From: DASPNM01 sp035626515
Lineage (GTDB): Bacteria; Bacteroidota; Bacteroidia; Chitinophagales; Chitinophagaceae
Direction: 5' to 3'
DNA: 64,000 nt
Assembly (NCBI GenBank): GCA_035626515.1
Contig: DASPNM010000019.1
Span: 310,001-374,000, forward strand
Every line of letters starts with the position of its first letter. Position 1 is the first letter of the stretch. The notes under the pieces were generated by a model. That model saw only the letters and a program-made list of their open reading frames with translations. It made no database searches and was not told the origin of the DNA. This document shows positions 1 to 7,322 of this stretch, piece after piece. A program made the translations under genes and the position numbers.

Positions 1-216
1 AATTGCATCTACTCCCTGCATGGCGTCTTCCAGGGAAACGACGTCCAGGACGTCCCCTTCCACCCATTCCACAGTGTCCCAGACACGCGAGGGAATAAAT
101 ACCGGTAAATGTTGCGCGCGGCGGAGAGCCCGCACCTGGTAGCCTTTTTCAACCAGCAGTTTGATGACGTAGGATCCGACAAAGCCGGTGCCGCCGGTTA
201 CGAGAATTTTCGACAA
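1..216 (-). CDS. NAD-dependent epimerase/dehydratase, N-terminal part (cut by window edge)
   Basis: Seventy-two codons of a short-chain dehydrogenase/reductase of the extended (NAD-dependent epimerase) type run off the left edge. The first residues form a beta strand followed by the dinucleotide-binding glycine motif TGGTGFVGS, then a helix and the second strand ending in a basic ALRR stretch, which suggests NADP as cofactor; an acidic GDVLD stretch follows as in this family. The only workable start is a TTG at 214-216, because an in-frame TAA lies just upstream in the end of the preceding gene. It sits 24 nt behind the hydroxyacyl-CoA dehydrogenase gene and is probably co-transcribed with it. 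The substrate cannot be told from this fragment. Confidence 0.8.
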   Translation of the reverse strand, partial: MSKILVTGGTGFVGSYVIKLLVEKGYQVRALRRAQHLPVFIPSRVWDTVEWVEGDVLDVVSLEDAMQGVDAI

Positions 217-240
217 TTTGGATGGATATGCCCGGCGAAG

Positions 241-1098
241 TTAGTCAGCAGCCGTGTTGTAATCGTAATATCCCTTTCCGGATTTGCGACCGAGCTCGCC
301 GCCGGCTACTTTTTTTTCCTGGATGGGCGAGGGCCGCAACCGTTCGGGGCGACCGAGCTGTTCGTAGACGGAAGTACTCACCAGGTAGTTCACGTCGTTC
401 CCGATCAGATCCATCAGCCGGAACGGACCCATGCGAAAGCCGGAAGCCTCCAGGAGGGAATCCAGCTGTTGGAAGTCAGTCAGGCCCGCTTCAACCAGCC
501 GCAACGATTCGATGTAGTAGGGGCGGGCGACCCGGTTCACGATAAATCCGGGAGAGTCGCGGCATACGACAACAGTCTTTCCCAGCTGCTCTGCCAGGTG
601 GTGCGCAAAGCGAATGGTCGCTTCGTTATTCTCGGGCGTCACGACAAGCTCTACCAGTTGCATGATCGTGGGGGGATTGAAAAAATGCATACCAATCACC
701 CGCTCCGGATTTCTCACCTGCGCGGCGATCTGAGCAACGGAAAGCGAAGAAGTGTTGCTGGCGAACACGGTTTCGCTGTGATTAATCTCGGCCAGCTGGT
801 TGAAAAGAGCCGATTTCGCTTCCGGCTCCTCGACAATTGCCTCAATGCATGCGTCCGCGAGACAATCTTCGATGCTGGCCGTAAATGAAAGTCGCTGAAG
901 GGTTTGTTCCTTTTCAGTTCCGCTCATGCGGGATTTGGCAACCAGCTTGTCCAGGTCAAGCTGGATTTCCTGCCGGGCTTTCTCAAGCGCGGCCGGGTTT
1001 AGCTCGTAAAGCAGCGTGGCAACCCCGCGCCGGGCAGCAAGCTGGGCAATTCCGCGGCCCATGGTTCCGGCGCCGCAAACACAGAGGCTGTTTACCAT
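241..1098 (-). CDS. 3-hydroxyacyl-CoA (3-hydroxybutyryl-CoA) dehydrogenase
   Basis: A 285-residue stand-alone 3-hydroxyacyl-CoA dehydrogenase, which oxidises L-3-hydroxyacyl-CoA to 3-ketoacyl-CoA with NAD in fatty-acid, butyrate or phenylacetate metabolism (the 3HCDH_N plus 3HCDH family, as in PaaH or Hbd). Visible are the NAD-binding CGAGTMGRG near the N-terminus, the NTSSL serine, the catalytic-histidine motif IGMHFFNP, SPGFIVNR at the domain junction and the C-terminal GRKSGKGYYDY. The start is placed at the ATG ending at 1098, which puts the Rossmann motif at the usual distance; an upstream in-frame start would add 16 unrelated residues. A near-match to the Bacteroidota -7 element (TATCTTTA) lies about 15 nt upstream. 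It cannot be assigned to one pathway from the sequence alone. Confidence 0.88.
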   Translation of the reverse strand: MVNSLCVCGAGTMGRGIAQLAARRGVATLLYELNPAALEKARQEIQLDLDKLVAKSRMSGTEKEQTLQRLSFTASIEDCLADACIEAIVEEPEAKSALFNQLAEINHSETVFASNTSSLSVAQIAAQVRNPERVIGMHFFNPPTIMQLVELVVTPENNEATIRFAHHLAEQLGKTVVVCRDSPGFIVNRVARPYYIESLRLVEAGLTDFQQLDSLLEASGFRMGPFRLMDLIGNDVNYLVSTSVYEQLGRPERLRPSPIQEKKVAGGELGRKSGKGYYDYNTAAD

Positions 1099-1177
1099 AT
1101 TGTGCTCTAAAGATACGTGCCAGAGGACGGGCGAATTTATCGGCAAGTTTCCTTATCTTAAACCTCAAAATAATATT

Positions 1178-1795
1178 ATGGACACCAACCAGACTACTGC
1201 GCAGCCGGCGGGCGCACCTTCCCGCGGCATTTTCGGCACGAGAATCCCTTCTTCGGTGGCCTTCGGATTCGGGGTGCTCCTGTTTTTCCTCCCGTTTGTC
1301 GACATCAAATGCAACAACATGTCCCTTCAGCAGGTGAGCGGCTTTCAGCTGGCCACCGGTTTCAAGATGAAGGAAGGAAATGCGAACAACCCGACGATGG
1401 GAAACAACGATCGGGACAACCGCGACGGGGAAATGACCATGTCGTCAACTACTACCGACAAAAAGGACCCGAATGTTTACGCAATCGCAGCACTTGCACT
1501 CGGGGTGGTGGGTCTGCTGCTTTCCTTCACCAATGCAAAAGCGGCGATTGGCGGAGCAATGGCAACCGGTGTTCTTTCAGCCGGGGCGCTGATCGGGCTG
1601 ATGATGGACATAAAGAAGAAAGCCAAGGTGGAGATGCCAAAGTCAGAGACTGGCGGAGAATTCGGACAGGCGCTCGATAAGATGACGGATAGCATGCGCA
1701 TTACCGTGGATTTCACGCCCTGGTTCTGGGTGGCGGTGATCGCTTTCCTTGCTGCCGCGTTCTTCAGTTACCGGCGCATGCAGGCGGCGAGTTAA
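1178..1795 (+). CDS. Integral membrane protein, first of three tandem paralogues
   Basis: A 205-residue membrane protein of unknown function. It has a short polar N-terminus, a first hydrophobic segment containing LLFFLPFVDIKC, then the pattern VSGFQLATG, a polar loop rich in Asn, Asp and Lys, two more hydrophobic stretches, a Lys-rich loop and a last membrane segment near the C-terminus. The hydrophobic segment ending in a FLPF-type motif followed by a SGF motif recurs in the next two genes, so the three look like a tandem family. The start at 1178 fits the translation of the other two, which begin MDRK and MNKK. No enzymatic motif is visible. Confidence 0.72.
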   Translation: MDTNQTTAQPAGAPSRGIFGTRIPSSVAFGFGVLLFFLPFVDIKCNNMSLQQVSGFQLATGFKMKEGNANNPTMGNNDRDNRDGEMTMSSTTTDKKDPNVYAIAALALGVVGLLLSFTNAKAAIGGAMATGVLSAGALIGLMMDIKKKAKVEMPKSETGGEFGQALDKMTDSMRITVDFTPWFWVAVIAFLAAAFFSYRRMQAAS

Positions 1796-1844
1796 GTTTC
1801 CTCCTTCACGAGCACATCTTTTTTTTATAACTAAAACTGCTATT

Positions 1845-2249
1845 ATGGACAGAAAAACAATCACCATCGTGCTGGCGGTCGCCCTCGTTGGCTGCTTCTT
1901 TCTGGCGTATTTTTCGTTTATGGGAGCAAGCGTGAGCGGCTACGACACCGTGTTTTCCAGCAATGCATCAGGCTGGGACCGGTACATCCTGCTGCTGATC
2001 CCATTATCCGGCCTGCTGCTTCTGGTGGGAGAGCTGAACAAGGGCAATTATGTCCTGGGTCGCGCCCTCTGGGCCTGGCTTCCCCTGCTCGCGCTGCTTT
2101 TCCTGCTGATCATCTACCCGGTTGTCCGCGGCGCCGGCTTCGGAACAACGGTGAAGAGCCTGGGACAGGGTTACGGCATCGGGTTGTGGATCACTATTGC
2201 AGCCGCAGTCGTATTAGCGGTATATAATCCGCGCGCGAAAGCTGCGTAA
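1845..2249 (+). CDS. Integral membrane protein, second tandem paralogue
   Basis: A 134-residue protein with four predicted membrane helices. The first helix carries CFFLAYFSF and is followed by VSGYDTVFSS, the same architecture as the following gene (FFLPFLSF, then LSGFEVVFGK). The helices are separated by short polar loops and the C-terminus is basic. It lies 49 nt behind its upstream paralogue and ahead of a strong terminator. The upstream in-frame extension is rejected because it overlaps the preceding gene and reads as low-complexity sequence. Function unknown; a role in the envelope is all that can be said. Confidence 0.7.
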   Translation: MDRKTITIVLAVALVGCFFLAYFSFMGASVSGYDTVFSSNASGWDRYILLLIPLSGLLLLVGELNKGNYVLGRALWAWLPLLALLFLLIIYPVVRGAGFGTTVKSLGQGYGIGLWITIAAAVVLAVYNPRAKAA

Positions 2250-2271
2250 CAGAGCAAGAGATTTTGCAAAG

Positions 2272-2300
2272 TTCCCCGTAGATTGCGGGGAATTTTTTTT
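2272..2300 (+). terminator. Rho-independent terminator
   Basis: A seven-base-pair stem TTCCCCG/CGGGGAA with a seven-base loop is followed directly by eight T residues. It sits 22 nt after the stop of the second membrane paralogue and 11 nt before the third, so read-through into the third gene may be limited. Confidence 0.8.
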
Positions 2301-2311
2301 AAACTAACTGC

Positions 2312-2737
2312 ATGAATAAGAAAACATCTGCGATCATTCTCGCATTGCTGCTGCTCGGCGTATTTTTTCTTCCGTTTCTCAGCTTCACCCAGGATTACAA
2401 GCTGAGTGGCTTTGAGGTTGTGTTTGGCAAAGATGGACGGGAGGGGATCGGCCAGGGGAGGTTTATGTTCGTGTCGTTGCTCATTCCTCTTGGGGCCGTA
2501 CTCATAACCCTGAGCGCCCTTACTGAACGCAGTTCCACGCTGTCCAATTATGTGTACTGGATGCCTTTGCTGGGACTGATTTACCTGACCATAATGTCGT
2601 TTCTGGAAATGCAGTCAGGAGCGCGGCAGGTCGGAGGCAGCCTCAGCTTTGGGCAAATGATGGGAACTCTTGCCTACGGTTACTGGCTTACGCTGGCGGC
2701 ATCGGTGCTGGTGGTGGCGACGAGGCAAACGCGTTGA
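2312..2737 (+). CDS. Integral membrane protein, third tandem paralogue
   Basis: A 141-residue protein with four hydrophobic segments and the same early motif as its neighbours: an N-terminal helix ending FFLPFLSF, then LSGFEVVFG, a glycine-rich loop and three further helices. It is closest to the gene just upstream. A terminator lies between them, so it may be expressed separately or only by read-through. It converges with pheS, with 2 nt between the stops. No known domain is recognised; the family seems to be lineage-specific. Confidence 0.7.
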   Translation: MNKKTSAIILALLLLGVFFLPFLSFTQDYKLSGFEVVFGKDGREGIGQGRFMFVSLLIPLGAVLITLSALTERSSTLSNYVYWMPLLGLIYLTIMSFLEMQSGARQVGGSLSFGQMMGTLAYGYWLTLAASVLVVATRQTR

Positions 2738-2739
2738 AC

Positions 2740-3768
2740 TCAGGTCGCTGAGGTGAATTGTTTCAGGAAGCGCACGTCGTTTTCGCTGAAAAGGCGAATG
2801 TCGTTAATACCGTATTTCATCATCGCAGGCCGCTCTATGCCCATACCGAAAGCGAATCCGGTATATTTCGCAGGATCGATGCCGCAGTTCTGAAGAACGT
2901 TTGGGTGCACCATGCCACATCCAAGAATCTCCACCCAGCCGGTCCGTTTGCACACAGCGCAACCTTCTCCGCCGCAGATAAAACAGCTTACGTCCATCTC
3001 CGCGCTCGGTTCGGTAAAAGGGAAGTAAGAGGGACGGAACCGCACCTTAACGTCTTTTCCATACATCTCGCGCACGAAAAAATAAAGCGTTTGCTTCAGG
3101 TCGGCAAACGAGACATTTTCATCAATATAAAGCCCTTCTACCTGATGAAAAAAACAATGGCTGCGGGCGCTGACCGTTTCGTTTCGGTACACCCTGCCAG
3201 GATAAATCCCGCGAATTGGCAATTTCCCTTTTTCCATTTCGCGGACCTGTACGTTGCTCGTATGAGTGCGCAACAGAATGTCCGGATTTTGCTGGATATA
3301 AAAGGTGTCCTGCATATCCCGCGCCGGATGATGTTCCGGCAGGTTCAGGGCGGTGAAATTGTGCCAGTCATCCTCGATCTCCGGTCCCTCAGCCACGGCG
3401 AAACCCAGGCGCTGGAATATCGATACGATCCGGTTTCGCATCAAAGTCACCGGGTGCCTGCTGCCCAACGGGAGTTCGTCACCCGGAAGCGTAACATCGA
3501 GTTCTGCGACTGTTGCCTGTGTGTCGGGCGCCTGCTCCTTCAGGGATTCATATTTCTGCTCCGCGATCGACTTGAAATCATTCACGAGCTGACCAAACTC
3601 TTTTTTGCTTTCGGGCGGCACGGATCGCATCTCAGCCATCAGGGATTTGAGAATTCCTTTCGATCCGAGGTACCTTATGCGAAATTCCTCGGCGGCGCGC
3701 GCATCCGCGGCGGTGAATGCTTCCACTTCTTTTTTGAGCGCTTCGATTTGTTTCCTCAGTCGTTCCAT
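2740..3768 (-). CDS. pheS: Phenylalanine--tRNA ligase alpha subunit
   Basis: PheS, 342 residues, the catalytic alpha chain of the alpha2-beta2 phenylalanyl-tRNA synthetase in the cytoplasm. An N-terminal coiled-coil (about residues 1-90), which in the family contacts tRNA, precedes the class II core. Visible are the motif 2 region (RVYRNETVSARSHCFFHQ), the Cys-rich stretch with FICGGEGCAVCKRTG and the motif 3 end GMGIERPAMMKYGINDIR. Length is normal for the family. The partner pheT is not in the window. A perfect TATCTTTG promoter element ends 11 nt upstream of the ATG, so the leader is very short. Confidence 0.97.
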   Translation of the reverse strand: MERLRKQIEALKKEVEAFTAADARAAEEFRIRYLGSKGILKSLMAEMRSVPPESKKEFGQLVNDFKSIAEQKYESLKEQAPDTQATVAELDVTLPGDELPLGSRHPVTLMRNRIVSIFQRLGFAVAEGPEIEDDWHNFTALNLPEHHPARDMQDTFYIQQNPDILLRTHTSNVQVREMEKGKLPIRGIYPGRVYRNETVSARSHCFFHQVEGLYIDENVSFADLKQTLYFFVREMYGKDVKVRFRPSYFPFTEPSAEMDVSCFICGGEGCAVCKRTGWVEILGCGMVHPNVLQNCGIDPAKYTGFAFGMGIERPAMMKYGINDIRLFSENDVRFLKQFTSAT

Positions 3769-3778
3769 GCAGTTCCGA

Positions 3779-3786
3779 CAAAGATA
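3779..3786 (-). promoter_or_regulatory. TAnnTTTG -7 element for pheS
   Basis: Reads TATCTTTG on the minus strand, a perfect match to the Bacteroidota -7 consensus, 11 nt before the pheS start. No TTG is seen at the usual -33 distance. Confidence 0.6.
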
Positions 3787-3796
3787 GGCAGCCCCC

Positions 3797-5953
3797 TCAA
3801 AGCCGGAGTTTGACGCTGATGTTAACCAGTCTGCCGTCTATCGGCGCCCACAGGCTCTTAAAACCGGGATTATTCAGGGGAGGAATGACGATGTTTTCTT
3901 TTCGGGTCTGCCGGTAATCAAAAACATTTTCGCAGTTAAGCACTACGGAGAAACGCCCGAGGTTGTACTGTACCATCCCCGAAATGATCGAGTACGCGGG
4001 AGAGCGGCGCCCGTCTTCGAGATATTGTCGGCCGATGAAAGTCGCTTCGAGGCAGGTGCGCAGCCGCTCGGAGAATTCGTGGGATACGACCGCTGCAAAC
4101 TTATGCCGTGCGCTCAGCTCGACGAAGGGAAGCAGCGCGTCGTATTTTTTTCTAGCATCGGTGAACGTGTACCCCAGATAGGCTTCGAGTCCTTCGTACC
4201 CGATCTGAAGCCAGGTTTCCAGTCCGCGCGTCACTAGTGGAGCGTTTGCGTTGCGGAAAGTAAGTGTGGCGCCCGTTCCTTCGAGAATCACGGGTCTGCT
4301 GATGTGGGTGAAGTAGAGTAGCTGGTTGACCGAAAACTCCACTTCTCCTATCTCGCTTTCGAAATGAACGTCCCAGTTAGCCCCGTAGGACCGCTCGGCC
4401 TCCAGGCCGGAAAGGGGTTGGATCTTCTTGTAATCTCTTTCATCAATCTCCGCTTCGAATTGCGTTGGGATCCGGTAACCAAGCCCGCCGGTTAATCGTG
4501 ACCGCAGCCAGGACGCGGGTTTGACAAGAATGGAAAGCCTTGGCAGGAGAAATGTCCCATAACGGTTATGGAAGTCGGATCGCATTCCCGCCTCCACCAG
4601 GAATTTCGGATGTATGCGCCAGACGTCCTGAACAAAAAAACCTACGGTGTAATGCGTGTAGTTGCCGATCAGCGAGCTGTCGGGTTGCTGCTTTCGGAAT
4701 CGCTCGCCGTTCAGGTTCACGCCCCCGACGAGGTGGTGCCTGTTGAATTTTTTTGAGTACGAAGCTTCGCTGTACCACGAGATCTGCCTTGCCTTCATGC
4801 CAAACACATTGGTCATCATGTTTCGCCGATACGCGCTCACGTTCCCTTTCAACGTGAACCTGGCCGTCGCGGAAGGCTGGTGTTCCCAGCTGAGATTGGC
4901 TGTATTGCGGTAAGATTCATTGCGGATGTAGAACTGGTGGGAATTGTCCGGATTCCCCGACAGTACCTGCAGATCGCCGCCATGGCGTTCCTCGCGGCTG
5001 GTGTTCAATCCGATCGAGACCGTGTTTTTTTCATTCGGATAATAGTAAAACGTGGGGTGAATGTAAATCCCCTCCAGCCTGCCGATATCGGTAAATCCAT
5101 CTTTGTTGACGTCGATCTGCGTCTGGTAAGTGCCGCCGCCGTAGAATGTATAACCGATGTTGCGGGATTTTTCCGACAGGTACACATTCATATTCGCTTC
5201 GCGGCGGGAATTGATATTCGCCAGGATGCTCCGTTCCCGCGCGCCCGCGACGGGCTTCTTGGAAATGATATTGATGATGCCGGCTATCGCGTCCCCCCCG
5301 TACAGGGTGGAGCTGGGTCCTTTGATGATCTCGATCTGACGAATGTCCTGGGGCGGTATCTCCAGCACGCTGAATCCGCCTGCGTAGCCCCCGAAAAGCG
5401 GTACTCCATCGCGCAGCACCTGCGTGTAATTTCCCCGAAGTCCCTGGATCCGCAACTCAACATTGTTCGTGGTCGCGGAGGTTTGCTGGGCCTGGATCCC
5501 TGCTACATCACCCAGCAGCCAGGAAATATTCGAAGGCTTCACTCCACTTTCCTCTTCCACTTCTTCAAGACCTATCACCTCGATCCGGGTAGGTGAATTT
5601 TCAATCCGCGAGTCGGTGCGCGCGGAAGAAACGGTCACGGTTTCGATTTCCTTGCCTGCTGGTTCCAGTTGAACAGTCAGGATGGAATCTGCATGCCGGG
5701 GGAAGCTCAGTTCGAAACCCAGCTCCGAAAATCCGGTCATCGAAAATAAAACCAGGTGCGTTCCCGGAGGAACGTTCCGGATCACCGCGCGGCCGTCCTC
5801 ACCGGTAAGCGCACCCTTGCCCGTTCCTTTGACAATAACGGAAACGTCAGCCAGCGGCTCGCCAGTGGCTGAGTTCAAAACGCGGGAGTGAAAGCTCGTT
5901 TGGCCAAAGCAGCTACCTCCGCACAGCAACAGACCAAATAGAAGATGTTTCAT
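3797..5953 (-). CDS. TonB-dependent outer-membrane receptor with carboxypeptidase-regulatory-like N-terminal domain
   Basis: A 718-residue outer-membrane receptor for TonB-driven uptake. It starts with a signal peptide (to about residue 18, ending SCFGQ), followed by a carboxypeptidase-regulatory-like beta domain (about 20-110), common in Bacteroidota receptors, and a plug domain (about 120-240) with RIQGLRGNYTQVLRDG and EIIKGPSSTLYGGDAIAGIINI. The rest is a beta barrel rich in aromatic-ending strands; it ends in VKLRL, a plausible last strand although without the usual terminal aromatic residue. It is shorter than SusC proteins and no SusD gene is adjacent, so it more likely belongs to the metal-chelate or cobalamin type. 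No riboswitch or Fur-like site was recognised upstream, so the substrate stays open. Confidence 0.92.
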   Translation of the reverse strand: MKHLLFGLLLCGGSCFGQTSFHSRVLNSATGEPLADVSVIVKGTGKGALTGEDGRAVIRNVPPGTHLVLFSMTGFSELGFELSFPRHADSILTVQLEPAGKEIETVTVSSARTDSRIENSPTRIEVIGLEEVEEESGVKPSNISWLLGDVAGIQAQQTSATTNNVELRIQGLRGNYTQVLRDGVPLFGGYAGGFSVLEIPPQDIRQIEIIKGPSSTLYGGDAIAGIINIISKKPVAGARERSILANINSRREANMNVYLSEKSRNIGYTFYGGGTYQTQIDVNKDGFTDIGRLEGIYIHPTFYYYPNEKNTVSIGLNTSREERHGGDLQVLSGNPDNSHQFYIRNESYRNTANLSWEHQPSATARFTLKGNVSAYRRNMMTNVFGMKARQISWYSEASYSKKFNRHHLVGGVNLNGERFRKQQPDSSLIGNYTHYTVGFFVQDVWRIHPKFLVEAGMRSDFHNRYGTFLLPRLSILVKPASWLRSRLTGGLGYRIPTQFEAEIDERDYKKIQPLSGLEAERSYGANWDVHFESEIGEVEFSVNQLLYFTHISRPVILEGTGATLTFRNANAPLVTRGLETWLQIGYEGLEAYLGYTFTDARKKYDALLPFVELSARHKFAAVVSHEFSERLRTCLEATFIGRQYLEDGRRSPAYSIISGMVQYNLGRFSVVLNCENVFDYRQTRKENIVIPPLNNPGFKSLWAPIDGRLVNISVKLRL

Positions 5954-6096
5954 TCAAGCCTGCAAAATACGAACTCGCCCTGCAAAGACCGCGGGGATGA
6001 ATGCTTCGCTGCAGTTTTTTCGTGTTGGGCCGTTTTCTTTCCCCCGAAGCGGGCTTTTCTTTAATTTCAGGCCGGTTTACTTATTTCCAGAAACGC

Positions 6097-7233
6097 ATGC
6101 CGGATCACCTGAACATTCGCGATTTTCTCCAGCCCCTCGACCTGCACGAAATCACTCACGACGAAGCTTACCGCGACGGACAGCTGGGTTCTACCATCCA
6201 GATGCATGCAGTCGAGTTTCCCGACCTGGACGAAGCACAGCTGGTTATCGTGGGTTGCGGGGAACAGCGTGGCAGCGGTCTGATCCACGGTCAGACCGAC
6301 GGACCCGACATCATCCGCAGGCATTTGTACTCCCTATATTACTGGCACCACGACATCCAGGTTGCAGATATCGGAAACATCAGGCCCGGCTCACTGTATA
6401 CCGACTCGTACGCTGCGCTGCGAACGGTGGTGAACGAGCTGATCAACGACAACAAAACCGTCTTGATCCTCGGGGGCAGCCACGATCTGACACTTTCGCA
6501 GTATTATGCTTACGCGGACAACAAGCGGCCTATCGAGGCCACCTGCGTAGATGCGTTGATCGATCTTGATTTGGATTCACCGTTTCGTCATGAGAATTTC
6601 CTTATGGAAATGCTGACGGGCGAGCCGAACTATGTGCGTCACTACAATCATATCGGGTTTCAGAGCTATTTCGTCCATCCGCGGATGCTGGAAACCATGG
6701 ATAAGCTGCGCTTTGACTGCTACCGGGTCGGCAGTGTTAAAGAAACGATTGACGAAATGGAGCCCGTCATTCGCAACAGCAACATGCTCAGCTTCGACAT
6801 CAGCGCCATCGCCAATGCCTATGCTCCCGCAAATGTTATTTCTCCCAATGGACTGAATGGAGAGGAAGCCTGCGTGCTCATGCGTTACGCGGGAATGAGC
6901 CCTTTGATCAGCAGCATTGGCATTTATGGGTATGAGGCCCGCTACGACCGCGACGAACTCACCGCCCGCCAGATCAGTCACATGCTTTGGTATGTTCTTG
7001 ACGGCAGGAGCCGTGGACGGCGCGAAGCCATGCTGGATGAAAAGGATTCGTTCAACGAGTACCACACCGCGTTTGCAGAGGTGGAAACTACATTTCTTCA
7101 GAGCAAAAAAACCGGGCGCTGGTGGATGCAGCTCCCCGATAAAAAATTCATCGCCTGCAGCTACAAGGATTACCTGCTTGCTTCGAGCAACGAAATCCCA
7201 GAGCGCTGGCTCCGTGCGCAGGAGCGGGGTTGA
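6097..7233 (+). CDS. Arginase/formimidoylglutamase-fold protein with degenerate metal site
   Basis: A 378-residue member of the ureohydrolase (arginase) fold, of the divergent branch often annotated formimidoylglutamase in Bacteroidota. The glycine-rich strand LILGGSHDLT (about residues 124-132) keeps the first metal-ligand histidine. The expected D-x-H-x-D reads DLDLD (about 155-159), so the histidine is replaced by Asp, and the last motif D-x-D reads FDIS (about 233-236), so its second Asp is Ser. NGLNGEEAC, RYAGMSP and SIGIYGYE in the C-terminal half are typical of this branch. The extra 100 C-terminal residues have no assigned role. The start at 6097 (MPDHLNIRDF) avoids an unrelated 32-residue extension. 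A binuclear manganese enzyme is doubtful; a pseudo-enzyme or altered activity is possible. Confidence 0.8.
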   Translation: MPDHLNIRDFLQPLDLHEITHDEAYRDGQLGSTIQMHAVEFPDLDEAQLVIVGCGEQRGSGLIHGQTDGPDIIRRHLYSLYYWHHDIQVADIGNIRPGSLYTDSYAALRTVVNELINDNKTVLILGGSHDLTLSQYYAYADNKRPIEATCVDALIDLDLDSPFRHENFLMEMLTGEPNYVRHYNHIGFQSYFVHPRMLETMDKLRFDCYRVGSVKETIDEMEPVIRNSNMLSFDISAIANAYAPANVISPNGLNGEEACVLMRYAGMSPLISSIGIYGYEARYDRDELTARQISHMLWYVLDGRSRGRREAMLDEKDSFNEYHTAFAEVETTFLQSKKTGRWWMQLPDKKFIACSYKDYLLASSNEIPERWLRAQERG

Positions 7234-7322
7234 TTTCCGCCAGTTTTACCGACGACACCGATTATGATGCAGTCAAAATTTCCTCTGCTAAAATTCTTTG
7301 TTACAAACATTTGGCTTGGTGG

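Noticed and set aside
2758..3813. 351-codon open frame antisense to pheS
   Set aside because: The minus strand carries a complete phenylalanyl-tRNA synthetase alpha subunit; the plus frame has no family features.
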